The notes beneath the pieces were generated by a model that did not search any database, had not been told where the DNA came from, and saw nothing but the letters and a program-made list of their open reading frames with translations. Both the position numbers and the translations under genes were made by a program. Shown here piece after piece: positions 31,294 to 42,212 of a stretch of 64,000 nt of DNA (positions are counted from its first letter, which is position 1; every line of letters begins with the position of its first letter). Source of the stretch: Sulfurimicrobium sp964552675 (lineage in GTDB: Bacteria > Pseudomonadota > Gammaproteobacteria > Burkholderiales > Sulfuricellaceae); NCBI GenBank assembly GCA_964552675.1, contig CAZKHJ010000008.1:47180-111179 (forward strand). The letters are read 5' to 3'.

Positions 31294-31330
31294 GCCGGGA
31301 GGGGTTGGGGTTTGTTTAAAAAGGATTTTC

Positions 31331-33221
<1,891 letters not shown>

Positions 33222-33227
33222 TTTTTG

Positions 33228-33300
33228 AGTCTTCAGTTGTCAGTTATCAGTAAAGTAACGACACTGATTACTGAGAACTGATTACTGATTGCTGAGAACT
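33228..33300. repeat. imperfect TCAGT/ACTGA repeat tract between hscA and fdx
   Basis: The 82-bp gap is built largely from short units: CAGTTGTCAGTTATCAGT on the left, and ACTGATTACTGAGAACTGATT then ACTGATTGCTGAGAACT on the right. The left units are the inverse of the right ones, so a long imperfect hairpin can form. Such tracts occur as dispersed repeats in proteobacterial intergenic regions. No function can be assigned. Confidence 0.6.
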
Positions 33301-33303
33301 AAA

Positions 33304-33645
33304 ATGCCCCAACTGATCGTATTGCCTCACGTCGAACTGTGTCCCGAGGGCGCGGTACTTGAAGCCAAGCCCGGCGTATCCATCTGCGACACGCTGCTCG
33401 AAAACGGCATCGAAATCGAACATGCCTGCGAGAAATCCTGCGCCTGTACCACCTGCCACGTGATCGTGCGCGAGGGGCTGGAATCCCTCAACGAGGCCGA
33501 GGAACTGGAAGAGGACATGCTCGACAAGGCCTGGGGCCTGGAGCCCAATTCGCGCCTCTCCTGCCAGACTGTCGTGGATGGCCAGGACCTGGTGATCGAG
33601 ATTCCCAAGTACACCATCAACATGGTCAAGGAGGGGGGGCACTGA
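33304..33645 (+). CDS. fdx: ISC-type [2Fe-2S] ferredoxin
   Basis: A 113-residue adrenodoxin-like ferredoxin that supplies electrons for cluster assembly on IscU. The cluster ligands are in HACEKSCACTTCHVIV (C-X5-C-X2-C) with the fourth cysteine in SRLSCQTVV. The N-terminus MPQLIVLPHVELCPEG is typical of the isc operon ferredoxin, and the length equals E. coli Fdx (111). It overlaps iscX as TGATG (33643-33647). Confidence 0.95.
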   Translation: MPQLIVLPHVELCPEGAVLEAKPGVSICDTLLENGIEIEHACEKSCACTTCHVIVREGLESLNEAEELEEDMLDKAWGLEPNSRLSCQTVVDGQDLVIEIPKYTINMVKEGGH

Positions 33646-33839
33646 TGAAGTGGACTGACGTGAACCGGATCGCCGAGGCGCTGTATGACAGCCAGCCCGA
33701 AACCGACCCCCAGTACGTGCGCTTCACCGACCTGCACCGCTGGGTGACGGAGCTGGATGGTTTCAGCGACGATCCCGAGCGTTCCAACGAGAAAATTCTC
33801 GAAGCCATCCAGATGGCATGGATGGACGAAGCCAGCTAA
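33645..33839 (+). CDS. iscX: Fe-S assembly protein IscX
   Basis: A 64-residue acidic protein (E. coli IscX 66) that binds IscS and iron and modulates the desulfurase rate. The family pattern is complete: MKWTDVNRIAEALYDSQPET, then DPQYVRFTDLHRWV, and a C-terminal ILEAIQMAWMDEAS. It is the last gene of the isc operon; a weak hairpin, ATTCAG-CTGT-CTGAAT (33881-33896), follows 41 bp downstream. Confidence 0.94.
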   Translation: MKWTDVNRIAEALYDSQPETDPQYVRFTDLHRWVTELDGFSDDPERSNEKILEAIQMAWMDEAS

Positions 33840-33927
33840 AAAAACTATGATCGAGCGCATTCAGAAAAGTTTCAGGGAAAATTCAGCTGTCTGAATGTTG
33901 TTGACGGTTTCATCGGATTGATTGTTT

Positions 33928-33943
33928 TGGCCCGCCTCCTGCT
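33928..33943 (+). promoter_or_regulatory. sigma-54-type promoter upstream of flhB
   Basis: TGGCCCGCCTCCTGCT has the GG (33929-33930) and GC (33941-33942) pairs exactly ten bases apart. The -24 side (TGGCnCG) and the -12 side (TGCT) agree with the RpoN consensus. It ends 45 bp before the flhB ATG. This fits RpoN/FleQ-type control of early flagellar genes. Confidence 0.6.
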
Positions 33944-33988
33944 CTAATTGACAATCTGGGGTAAACTTGCACCCCGGAGAGAGTGGAC

Positions 33989-35131
33989 ATGGCTGAAGAC
34001 AGCGATCTGGAACGGACAGAACCTGCGTCGCCACGGCGAATAGAGCAGGCAAGGGAAAAGGGGCAGGTTGCGCGTTCGCGCGAGCTGACAACCGTTGCTG
34101 TCCTGTTGGCTGCGGGCGGGGGCATGATGTTCATGGGCGAAGGCATGATGGGGCACATGCGTGCCTTGATGAGGAATGCCCTGACGCTGGACAAGACCGC
34201 TGCTTTTGACTCATCCCGCATGCTGTTCCATCTCTACCAGTATTCCCTGGAAATCATGCTCACCTTTCTGCCCCTGCTGGGCCTGATGCTGGTTGCTACG
34301 GTGGCTTCTTCAATCCTGGTTTCCGGCTGGCTCTTCACGGTAAATGCACTGGCACCGGACTTTTCCCGGCTCAACCCGCTTAAAGGTGTGACCCGCATTA
34401 TTTCCTGGAGCGGCGTGGCGGAGATGTTCAAGGCGGTGCTCAAGGTCGGCCTGATCGGCGGGGTGGCACTGTGGGTGGTGTGGCAGGATGTGGATGGGGT
34501 GATTGCGCTGGTCTCCGAGCCGCTGGAAAGTGGCGTCACCCACCTCGTCGGCATGGTGGGGTTCACATTCATGGCGGTGTCGGCGTCGATGCTGCTGATC
34601 GTGGCGATGGATGTGCCCTACCAGCTGTGGAATCACAGCCGCCAGCTCAAGATGACGAAGGAGGAGGTGCGTCAGGAAGCCAAGGAAACCGAAGGCGACC
34701 CGCACGTAAAAGCACGCATTCGCGCCCTGCAGCGCGAAGCGGCGCGTCGCCGCATGATGGCGGAGGTGCCCAAGGCCGATGTGATCGTGACCAACCCGAC
34801 GCATTATGCCGTGGCCTTGCGCTATCAGGAAGGCAGGATGAGCGCGCCGCAGGTGGTGGCCAAGGGTGCGGCGCTGCTGGCGTTGCGCATCCGGGAGCTG
34901 GGTGAGGAAAACCGTGTGCCGATACTGGAGGCGCCACCCTTGGCGCGTGCGCTGTATCGCCATGCTGAACTGGGGCAGGAAATTCCGGCCAAGCTTTATA
35001 CCGCCGTGGCGGAGGTGCTGGCTTACGTCTATCAGTTACGCCGCTACCGGACTTATGGCGGAGCACAGCCGGAGGCGCCGCGCGAACTGCCCGTGCCGCC
35101 GGAGCTGGATTTTGTCAGGGAAGCCGCTTGA
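33989..35131 (+). CDS. flhB: flagellar export gate protein FlhB
   Basis: A 380-residue membrane protein of the flagellar type III export gate. The basic N-terminus (SPRRIEQAREKGQVARSREL) precedes four membrane helices (about 35-215). The cytoplasmic domain contains the autocleavage site NPTH in IVTNPTHYAVALRY, which switches export from rod/hook to filament proteins. The ATG at 33989 follows GGAGAGAG; the GTG two codons earlier is less likely. It is the first gene of the flhB-flhA-flhF-flhG-fliA-mot block. Confidence 0.95.
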   Translation: MAEDSDLERTEPASPRRIEQAREKGQVARSRELTTVAVLLAAGGGMMFMGEGMMGHMRALMRNALTLDKTAAFDSSRMLFHLYQYSLEIMLTFLPLLGLMLVATVASSILVSGWLFTVNALAPDFSRLNPLKGVTRIISWSGVAEMFKAVLKVGLIGGVALWVVWQDVDGVIALVSEPLESGVTHLVGMVGFTFMAVSASMLLIVAMDVPYQLWNHSRQLKMTKEEVRQEAKETEGDPHVKARIRALQREAARRRMMAEVPKADVIVTNPTHYAVALRYQEGRMSAPQVVAKGAALLALRIRELGEENRVPILEAPPLARALYRHAELGQEIPAKLYTAVAEVLAYVYQLRRYRTYGGAQPEAPRELPVPPELDFVREAA

Positions 35132-35144
35132 GGAATATGAATAA

Positions 35145-37229
35145 ATGAATGCCAGCGTTGATGCGTCGCCGCTGCTGAACCGCCGTAGCCTGAAAGGGCT
35201 GGTGGGGCCGATTCTCATCATCCTGATTCTGGCGATGATGATCCTGCCGCTGCCGCCGTTCCTGCTCGACATGCTGTTCACCTTCAACATCGCGCTGGCG
35301 ATGATTGTCATGCTGGTCAGCCTGTATACCCAGAAACCGCTGGAATTCGCGGTATTTCCGACGGTGTTGCTGGTTACCACCCTGCTGCGTCTTTCGCTCA
35401 ACGTGGCGTCTACGCGGGTGGTGCTGATGGAGGGGCATACTGGCCCGGATGCGGCAGGCAAGGTGATCGAGGCGTTCGGACACTTCCTGGTGGGCGGCAA
35501 TTACACTGTCGGCATCGTGGTGTTCATCATCCTGGTGGTGATCAATTTTGTCGTGATCACCAAGGGCGCCGGGCGGATCGCCGAAGTTTCCGCACGCTTT
35601 ACCCTGGATGCCATGCCTGGCAAGCAGATGGCGATTGATGCCGACCTCAACGCCGGCCTGATCGGCGAGGAAGAAGCGCGCAAACGCCGTGCGGTGATTT
35701 CCCAGGAAGCGGATTTCTTCGGTTCCATGGACGGTGCCAGCAAGTTCGTGCGCGGCGATGCCATCGCCGGCATCCTGATCCTGTTCATCAATGTCATCGG
35801 CGGTTTGCTGGTAGGGATTTTTCAGCATAATCTCGATCTTGCCACAGCTGCTAATAACTATACCCTGCTTGCCATTGGCGACGGCCTGGTGGCGCAGATT
35901 CCCGCCCTGATCATCTCCACTGCCGCTGGCATGGTAGTGAGCCGCGTGGCTACCGACGAGGATGTGGGGCAGCAGTTTGTCAGCCAGCTTTTCAGCCGCC
36001 CTGCGGTGCTGTATATCACCGCTTCCATTCTCGGCCTGATGGGCATGATTCCGAGCATGCCTCACGTGGCCTTTCTGACTTTGGCCGGAATTCTGGCGGG
36101 ATCTGCCTATTATCTGGAGCAGAAGGCAAAGCAGCAGGAGCGGGCGGCGGTGCCGCCGCCGGAGATCGTTACGCCACCTGAAATGCAGGAAGTGGGCTGG
36201 AATGACGTCATGCCGGTGGACGCGCTCGGGCTGGAGGTGGGTTACCGGCTCATCCCGCTGGTCGATCGCGCGCAGGACGGCGAACTGTTGCGCCGTATCC
36301 GGGGCATTCGCAAAAAATTTGCCCAGGACATGGGTTTCCTCGTGCCACCGGTGCATATTCGCGACAACCTCGAACTGCGCCCCAACGGCTACCGCATTAC
36401 CCTGAAAGGAGTGGAGATCGGGCAGGGCGAAGCCTATACCGGGATGTACCTGGCCATCAATCCGGGCCGCGTGCTCGGTTCCTTGCCGGGAACGCCAACC
36501 ACCGATCCGGCCTTTGGCCTGCCGGCGGTATGGATCGATGCCAACCTGCGCGATCAGGCCCAGACATTTGGCTACACCGTGGTGGATTCCAGCACGGTGG
36601 TGGCAACCCATCTTTCCAATATTGTCCAGAGCCATGCGGCGGAGCTGCTGGGACGAGAGGAAACGCAACAATTGCTCGACCATGTGGCCAAGGAATCACC
36701 CAAACTGGTGGAAGATCTGGTGCCCAAGCTGCTGCCCCTGGGCGTGGTGCAGAAAGTATTGCAGAACCTGCTCGACGAGGGGGTGCACATCCGCGACATG
36801 CGCACCATTATCGACACGCTGTCCGACCATGCTGCCCGTACTCAGGATGCCGCCGACCTGACCGCAGCGGTTCGTGTCGCGCTGGGCCGTGCTATCATGC
36901 AGCAAATTTACCCGGGAGCCGCAGAGTTGCAGGTGATTACCCTCGAACCCGATCTGGAACAGATCATGATGCATGCCGCCCAGGGCATGGGCGAGGGTTT
37001 GGGCCTGGAACCCGGTTTGGCGGAAAACCTCATGCAGCAAACCGCCCAGGCCGTGCAGCAGCAGGAGCAGATGGGTCTGCCGGCGGTGCTGCTGGTGCCG
37101 GCATTGCTGCGGCCCATGCTGTCGCGCTTTCTGCGCCGCATTGCGCCACAGCTCAAAGTCATTTCCCATAACGAAATTCCTGATTCCAGAAATATTCGCG
37201 TTACCGCCGTGCTGGGAGCCCGGGCATGA
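35145..37229 (+). CDS. flhA: flagellar export gate protein FlhA
   Basis: A 694-residue component of the flagellar type III secretion gate. Eight N-terminal membrane helices include the conserved FHIPEP-like segment, with RLSLNVASTRVVLMEGHTGP followed by FVVITKGAGRIAEVSARFTL. The cytoplasmic linker and C-terminal domain (from about residue 330, VMPVDALGLEVGYRLIPLVD) bind export chaperones. It overlaps flhF by ATGA (37226-37229). Confidence 0.96.
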   Translation: MNASVDASPLLNRRSLKGLVGPILIILILAMMILPLPPFLLDMLFTFNIALAMIVMLVSLYTQKPLEFAVFPTVLLVTTLLRLSLNVASTRVVLMEGHTGPDAAGKVIEAFGHFLVGGNYTVGIVVFIILVVINFVVITKGAGRIAEVSARFTLDAMPGKQMAIDADLNAGLIGEEEARKRRAVISQEADFFGSMDGASKFVRGDAIAGILILFINVIGGLLVGIFQHNLDLATAANNYTLLAIGDGLVAQIPALIISTAAGMVVSRVATDEDVGQQFVSQLFSRPAVLYITASILGLMGMIPSMPHVAFLTLAGILAGSAYYLEQKAKQQERAAVPPPEIVTPPEMQEVGWNDVMPVDALGLEVGYRLIPLVDRAQDGELLRRIRGIRKKFAQDMGFLVPPVHIRDNLELRPNGYRITLKGVEIGQGEAYTGMYLAINPGRVLGSLPGTPTTDPAFGLPAVWIDANLRDQAQTFGYTVVDSSTVVATHLSNIVQSHAAELLGREETQQLLDHVAKESPKLVEDLVPKLLPLGVVQKVLQNLLDEGVHIRDMRTIIDTLSDHAARTQDAADLTAAVRVALGRAIMQQIYPGAAELQVITLEPDLEQIMMHAAQGMGEGLGLEPGLAENLMQQTAQAVQQQEQMGLPAVLLVPALLRPMLSRFLRRIAPQLKVISHNEIPDSRNIRVTAVLGARA

Positions 37230-38563
37230 ACGTGAAAAAATTCCGCGCCGCCAATACCCGCGAGGCCTTGCGCCAGGTGCGCGATGCGTTGGGCGCGGAT
37301 GCCATCATTCTTTCCAACCGCCCGGTGGATGGCATGATCGAGATCATGGCGGTGGCAAATATGGATATGGCTTCCCTTGCCACGCCCGCCATTGCTTCCG
37401 CGCCGGTGATCAGCCAGCCGCGCAGGCCGCAGCCGCTGGAGCAGCGTCTGGATCCACCCAGTCCGGAACCGCGCCCGGTCAGGAGAGAAGAAATCAGTGT
37501 CTTGCAGCGCATCCGCCAGGAGGCAATGCTCGATTCCGTTGCGCCTTCCGCCCGCAATGTCAAGCCTTCGTCACCACCTGCTCCCAACCCCATGGATAAT
37601 GTGGTTGAGGAAATGATGCGCGAAATCCGTTCCCTGCGCGGCATGCTCGAAGGCCAGCTGGCCGGACTGGCATGGGGTGAGTTGCAGCGCAGCGATCCGG
37701 TCAAGGTGGAGATTTTGCGCCACATGCTGGCGGCAGGCTTCAGCCCGGCGTTGTCACGCCAACTGCTGGAGAAACTGCCTCCCGGCAGCGATTTCAATCG
37801 CGGCGTCAAATGGGTCAAGGCCGCCCTGGTTCACAACCTGCGTGCAATCCAGGCCGGCAGCGACATCATCGAACGTGGCGGGGTGTATGCACTGGTGGGG
37901 CCGACAGGCGTCGGCAAGACCACTACCGTGGCTAAACTCGCGGCGCGCTGCCGCTTGCAGCATGGCGCCAACAAGCTGGCGCTGCTGACTACCGACAGCT
38001 ACCGGATCGGTGCCCATGAACAGCTCAAGATTTACGGCAAGATTCTTGGCGTACCTGTGTACGCGGTGAAGGACGAAGCCGATTTGCAATTCACCCTGGC
38101 CGATTTGCAGAACAAGCATCTGGTGCTGATCGACACGGTCGGCATGAGCCAGCGCGACCGTCGCCTGACCGAACAGGTAGCCCTGCTCGCGGGAGCAGGG
38201 CGCAGCGTGAAGCGGCTGCTGCTGGTCAGCGCCAATGCGCAGGGCAGTACCCTGGAAGATGTGGTACGCGCTTATCGTGGCGCCGATCTCGAGGGTTGCA
38301 TCCTGACCAAGATCGACGAGGCGATCAGCATGGGCGGGGCACTGGATGTCATCGTGCGCCACAAGCTGCCAGTGCATTACATTACCAATGGCCAGCGTGT
38401 GCCGGAAGATTTGCATCTGGCCAACGCCATGTACCTGGTGGACAGAGCCTTCCGCCCGGCGGAAAACCCGGCTTCATTCAAGCTGGACGAGAGCGAATAT
38501 CCCCTGGTAATGGCGGGGACTGGCGATGACGGCAGCCCCGGGCCGGGAGCCTTGCGTGGCTGA
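37226..38563 (+). CDS. flhF: SRP-like GTPase FlhF
   Basis: A 445-residue signal-recognition-type GTPase that sets flagellar position and number, mainly in polarly flagellated bacteria. The basic N-terminal part (MNVKKFRAANTREALRQVRD) and a proline-rich linker lead to the NG domain. The P-loop is LVGPTGVGKTTTVAKLA, followed by LLTTDSYRIGAHEQLKIY, the DTVGMSQRD switch and TKIDEA. It overlaps the start of flhG. Its presence with flhG suggests a polar flagellum. Confidence 0.95.
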   Translation: MNVKKFRAANTREALRQVRDALGADAIILSNRPVDGMIEIMAVANMDMASLATPAIASAPVISQPRRPQPLEQRLDPPSPEPRPVRREEISVLQRIRQEAMLDSVAPSARNVKPSSPPAPNPMDNVVEEMMREIRSLRGMLEGQLAGLAWGELQRSDPVKVEILRHMLAAGFSPALSRQLLEKLPPGSDFNRGVKWVKAALVHNLRAIQAGSDIIERGGVYALVGPTGVGKTTTVAKLAARCRLQHGANKLALLTTDSYRIGAHEQLKIYGKILGVPVYAVKDEADLQFTLADLQNKHLVLIDTVGMSQRDRRLTEQVALLAGAGRSVKRLLLVSANAQGSTLEDVVRAYRGADLEGCILTKIDEAISMGGALDVIVRHKLPVHYITNGQRVPEDLHLANAMYLVDRAFRPAENPASFKLDESEYPLVMAGTGDDGSPGPGALRG

Positions 38564-39449
38564 GGTATTGCAGCAGGATCAGGCCGCGGGCTTGCGCCGG
38601 CTGCTGGCAGATGATTTTGTGCGCATCATTACCCTCACCAGTGGCAAGCGCGGCGTGGGCAAAACCAGCGCCCTGATCAATCTGGCAGCCGCTCTGACCC
38701 GGCGCGGCAAGCAGGTGATGGTACTCGACGAACACCAGGGCAAGCATAGCGTGATCGGTATGCTGGGCCTGACACCCTATTATGACCTGACGCATGTGTT
38801 GAGGCGTGAGCATAGCCTGGAACAGGTGATGCTTTCCGGGCCGGAGGGCATTCTGGTGGTTCCGGCCGGCAAGGGTGTGCAGGCGCTGGCGAACCTTCCG
38901 GCAACGGACCAGGAGTGGTTGGTGCATTCCTTTGCCCAGCTTGCGCAGCCGGTCGACGTGGTGCTGGTGGATGCCATGGCCGGCGTGGCCAGCAATGTGC
39001 TGCCGCTGAGTCTGGCGGCGCAGGAACTGGTGGTGGTGGTCGACCCTCAGCCGGCCTCCATGACCGACGCCTATGCACTGATCAAGGTGCTCAACCAGGG
39101 TTTCGCACGGCGCAGTTTTCATATTGTGGTGAACCGCGTATCCAGCCCCGAAGAGGCTGATGTGGTGTTCAATAACATGGCCAAGGTAGCGCGGCGTTTT
39201 CTCAAGGTGTCACTCGACTTCATGGGTTTCGTGCCGCAGGATGAAAAGCTGCATCGCGCCAGCCAGTTCGGGCGTGCGGTGGTGGATGCCTTCCCCGCTG
39301 CCGAGTCGGCGCAGACATTCCGCCTGCTGGCAGAAAAAATCGAACAATGGCCTCATCCCGCTGGCGAGCAGGGGCAACTGGAGGCGTTCATGCAACGCCT
39401 GATCCAGAGCAGCCGGGCAACTGCCGGTGAGCCGGGCAGACGAATCTAG
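38556..39449 (+). CDS. flhG: MinD-like ATPase FlhG (FleN)
   Basis: A MinD/ParA-class ATPase of about 297 residues that limits flagellar number with FlhF and FleQ-type regulators. The deviant Walker A is TSGKRGVGKTSALINLA. Later motifs are VVPAGKGVQALANL, VDVVLVDAMAGVASNVL (Walker B), VVDPQPASMTDAYALIKVL and MGFVPQDEKLHRAS. The GTG at 38556 has GGGAG six bases ahead and overlaps flhF; an ATG at 38526 is an alternative. It is followed directly by fliA. Confidence 0.9.
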   Translation: MAEVLQQDQAAGLRRLLADDFVRIITLTSGKRGVGKTSALINLAAALTRRGKQVMVLDEHQGKHSVIGMLGLTPYYDLTHVLRREHSLEQVMLSGPEGILVVPAGKGVQALANLPATDQEWLVHSFAQLAQPVDVVLVDAMAGVASNVLPLSLAAQELVVVVDPQPASMTDAYALIKVLNQGFARRSFHIVVNRVSSPEEADVVFNNMAKVARRFLKVSLDFMGFVPQDEKLHRASQFGRAVVDAFPAAESAQTFRLLAEKIEQWPHPAGEQGQLEAFMQRLIQSSRATAGEPGRRI

Positions 39450-39454
39450 CGCAG

Positions 39455-40180
39455 ATGTATCAGGCAAACGGCAAGCTACAGAGCAAGGAACAATATGTGG
39501 CGCAGTATGCGCCTCTGGTCAAGCGCATTGCGCATCACCTGGCGGCCAGGCTGCCGTCCAGCGTGCAGGTGGATGACCTGATCCAGGCAGGTCTGATCGG
39601 CCTGTTGGATGCCATCGGTCATTATGATCAGGCGCAGGGCGCGCAGTTCGAGACTTACGCTACCCAGCGGATTCGTGGCGCCATGCTGGATGAATTGCGC
39701 GATGCTGACTGGGCGCCGCGTTCGGCGCGCAAGAGCATGCGTGCCATCGAAGCAGCAATTAGCCGCCTGGAACAGAAGCTGGGGCGGGCGCCAGGCGAGC
39801 AGGAACTGGCGGACGAGCTGAAATTGCCACTGGCGGAGTTCCAGCGCATGCTGCAGGATGCGCGCGGCCATCAACTGGTGTATTACGAGGATTTCCAGGC
39901 TGAAGGCGATGATGATTTCTTTGAACGCCATGCCGCCGATCAGCGTCCCGACCCTCTGGGGCAGATCGAGGATGACGGCTTTCGTGCTGCGCTGGTGGAT
40001 GCAATCAGGATACTGCCGGAGCGGGAACAGATGGTGATGAGCCTGTATTACGAAGAGGAGCTCAATTTGAAAGAAATCGGTGCCGTGCTGGGTGTGACCG
40101 AATCCCGCGTAAGTCAGCTCCATAGCCAGGCAGTGGCGCGTCTGCGCAGCCGGCTCAGGGATTGGCTGGGCGCCTCATGA
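39455..40180 (+). CDS. fliA: flagellar sigma factor FliA (sigma-28)
   Basis: A 241-residue sigma-28 factor that directs RNA polymerase to late flagellar genes. Region 2 contains LVKRIAHHLAARLPSSVQVD, DLIQAGLIGLLDAIGHYD and FETYATQRIRGAMLDELR followed by DWAPRS, the FliA hallmark. Region 4 ends LNLKEIGAVLGVTESRVSQL. Its activity is held by FlgM, encoded at 42212-42520. It overlaps the stator gene as ATGA (40177-40180). Confidence 0.96.
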   Translation: MYQANGKLQSKEQYVAQYAPLVKRIAHHLAARLPSSVQVDDLIQAGLIGLLDAIGHYDQAQGAQFETYATQRIRGAMLDELRDADWAPRSARKSMRAIEAAISRLEQKLGRAPGEQELADELKLPLAEFQRMLQDARGHQLVYYEDFQAEGDDDFFERHAADQRPDPLGQIEDDGFRAALVDAIRILPEREQMVMSLYYEEELNLKEIGAVLGVTESRVSQLHSQAVARLRSRLRDWLGAS

Positions 40181-40932
40181 TGCGTGGCGGTGTGGACATC
40201 ATCAGCATCATTGGACTGGTGCTGGCGCTGGTGGCCATTGTCGGTGGCCAGGTACTGGAAGGCGGACACATTGGTTCCCTGTTGCAGCTCACGGCTTTTC
40301 TCATCGTGATTGGCGGCACCATGGGTGCTGTCATGCTGCAAAGCTCGTTGCCGGTGTTCCTGCGTGGAATCAGGCTGTTGAAATGGGTGTTCGTGCCGCC
40401 CCAGCTTCATCCGCAGCAGCTGATCGACGAAATTCTTTCCTGGAGCCATCTGGCCCGCAAGGGGGGGTTGCTGGCGCTGGAGCCGCTGATTGACGGCCTG
40501 AGTGATCCATTCAAGCGCAAGGGCCTGCAAATGCTGGTGGATGGCGCCGAGCCGGAGAAGATCCGCGAAGCGCTGGAAGTGGAAATAGATACTTACGAGG
40601 AGCACCAGCGCCAGGCTGCCAAGGTGTGGGAAGCTGCTGGCGGTTATGCGCCCACGATCGGGATTATCGGTGCGGTGATGGGGCTGATCCACGTGATGGA
40701 AAATCTTTCCGATCCCTCGAAGCTGGGTGGAGGGATCGCGGTGGCCTTTGTCGCAACCATTTACGGTGTGGGTTCCGCCAATTTGCTGTTTTTGCCCATC
40801 GCCAACAAACTCAAGTCGCTGATCGGACATCAGATGACCATGCGCGAGATGCTGATCGAGGGACTGGGCGCCATTGCCAATGGCGAGAATCCCAGAGTGA
40901 TCGAGACCAAGCTTCAAGGTTATATTGTGTAA
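40177..40932 (+). CDS. motC: flagellar motor stator protein, MotA/MotC type
   Basis: A 251-residue four-helix stator protein. The first helix IISIIGLVLALVAIVGGQVL begins near the N-terminus. The last two helices contain AAGGYAPTIGIIGAVMGLIH and FVATIYGVGSANLLFLPIAN, the MotA/TolQ/ExbB pattern. The cytoplasmic loop has the charged LALEPLIDGLSDPFKRKGL region that touches the rotor. Being downstream of fliA is typical of the MotC/MotD pair of pseudomonads and many beta/gammaproteobacteria. A second ATG at 40180 is possible. Confidence 0.92.
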   Translation: MMRGGVDIISIIGLVLALVAIVGGQVLEGGHIGSLLQLTAFLIVIGGTMGAVMLQSSLPVFLRGIRLLKWVFVPPQLHPQQLIDEILSWSHLARKGGLLALEPLIDGLSDPFKRKGLQMLVDGAEPEKIREALEVEIDTYEEHQRQAAKVWEAAGGYAPTIGIIGAVMGLIHVMENLSDPSKLGGGIAVAFVATIYGVGSANLLFLPIANKLKSLIGHQMTMREMLIEGLGAIANGENPRVIETKLQGYIV

Positions 40933-40936
40933 GCCC

Positions 40937-41722
40937 ATGGCGCGCAAAAAGAAACCAGAAGAACACGAGAACCACGAGCGCTGGCTGGTTTCCTACGCCG
41001 ACTTCATTACCCTGCTGTTTGCCTTTTTTGTCGTGATGTACGCCATTTCATCCCTTAACGAGGGGAAATACCGGGTTTTGAGTGATTCCCTGGTTGATGC
41101 TTTCAAGCGCGTGCCGACCAGCCAGGATCCAGTACGGCTCACACCCGAGTCGCCTGGCCTGTCCCCCAGCAGCAAGCTGGTGGTTATTCCTGCGCCAATC
41201 CCCAACAGGAAGGATCCGGTGCAGGAAGCCAAGCGCAAGGTGCAGCAGGAAAAAATGAAGGGGATTGCCACTGATATCCTCAAGGTGATGGAACCGTTGG
41301 TGAAGGAAGGTCAGGTGCGGGTAACTCAGAGCCCTCTGGGAGTGTCGATCGAGATCAATGCCAGCGTGCTGTTTGCTCCCGGTCAGGCCTTGCTGGCAAA
41401 AGAATCTACCCAGGTGTTGAGCGCGGTGGCGCAGGTGGTGGCGATGGTGCCCAACGATGTCCAGATCGAGGGGCATACCGATAATATTCCTATCAGCACG
41501 CCAGGCTATCCTTCCAACTGGGAACTGTCTACTGCCAGGGCCAGCAGTGTCGTGCGCCTGTTCATCGAAAACGGCGTTGACCCGGCGCGCCTGACGGCGA
41601 TGGGGTATGCCGATCAACGCCCGGTTGAACCCAATACCAGCAATGAAGGGCGCGCCCGCAACCGGCGTGTGACGGTAATGATCGAGCCGGATGGCAAGGT
41701 GCCGGCCACGGTGCTGCAGTAG
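40937..41722 (+). CDS. motD: flagellar motor stator protein, MotB/MotD type
   Basis: A 261-residue stator partner with one membrane helix. The N-terminus WLVSYADFITLLFAFFVVMY carries the proton-carrying aspartate (YADF). A plug/linker region follows. The C-terminal OmpA-like peptidoglycan-binding domain (about residues 130-250) has VQIEGHTDNIPIST and LSTARASSVVRLFIENG. The start ATG at 40937 is preferred for family length. It ends eight bases from the convergent flgN gene. Confidence 0.92.
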   Translation: MARKKKPEEHENHERWLVSYADFITLLFAFFVVMYAISSLNEGKYRVLSDSLVDAFKRVPTSQDPVRLTPESPGLSPSSKLVVIPAPIPNRKDPVQEAKRKVQQEKMKGIATDILKVMEPLVKEGQVRVTQSPLGVSIEINASVLFAPGQALLAKESTQVLSAVAQVVAMVPNDVQIEGHTDNIPISTPGYPSNWELSTARASSVVRLFIENGVDPARLTAMGYADQRPVEPNTSNEGRARNRRVTVMIEPDGKVPATVLQ

Positions 41723-41729
41723 TTTAAGG

Positions 41730-42212
41730 TCAAGCCTTGTCGATGGGGCGGCCAGCGCTCATGCCGCTGATCTGGCCGTTTGGCCCATAAATACTGTTGG
41801 CTGGATTGGCGGCGGTCTGAAGCACGGACAAGGCCTGCTGATTGTGGCGCAAGGCGGTTTCGATCAGAATGCCGTTGCCGCGATTGAGCTGTTCCGCCTC
41901 ACGCGCCAGATTGATCAGCTTATGCCATGCCTTACGTGTCTTGTGGTCTGCGCTGATGGCTTTCAACCAGGCTTCCATGCCCGATGCAGTGGTTTCGTAA
42001 CCTGCTGCGGAAAGCGTGCGATTGCGTGCATTGCCAAAATTGAAAAGCTGATCCAGCAGTTCGTTCTTCCGGGGTGCAAGCTGAAGTAGATGATCGAGAT
42101 TTCGCTCGATCAGGGAGGACTGCTCTTGCTGCAGAATGTGATGAAATTCCTGAAATACCGCCTGTTCCGCCTGGATGTCGGCGGCAACAGCGGCAGCAGC
42201 TGTCAGATCCAT
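41730..42212 (-). CDS. flgN: flagellar chaperone FlgN
   Basis: A 160-residue helical protein of the FlgN family, the export chaperone for the hook-filament junction proteins FlgK and FlgL. Characteristic features are an N-terminal amphipathic helix with LQQEQSSLIERNLDHLLQLA followed by PRKNELLDQL. The ANPANSIYGPNG segment near the C-terminus is the usual betaproteobacterial FlgN ending. It overlaps flgM as TGATG and is co-transcribed with it. Confidence 0.87.
   Translation of the reverse strand: MDLTAAAAVAADIQAEQAVFQEFHHILQQEQSSLIERNLDHLLQLAPRKNELLDQLFNFGNARNRTLSAAGYETTASGMEAWLKAISADHKTRKAWHKLINLAREAEQLNRGNGILIETALRHNQQALSVLQTAANPANSIYGPNGQISGMSAGRPIDKA

Noticed and set aside
33228..33300. 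Considered a small CRISPR-like array
   Set aside because: Units are about 5-20 bp, imperfect and inverted, with no unique spacers and no cas genes.
35115..36683. Long minus-strand open frame opposite flhA
   Set aside because: Composition is rich in His, Arg and Gln with no family motif, and flhA on the other strand is unambiguous.
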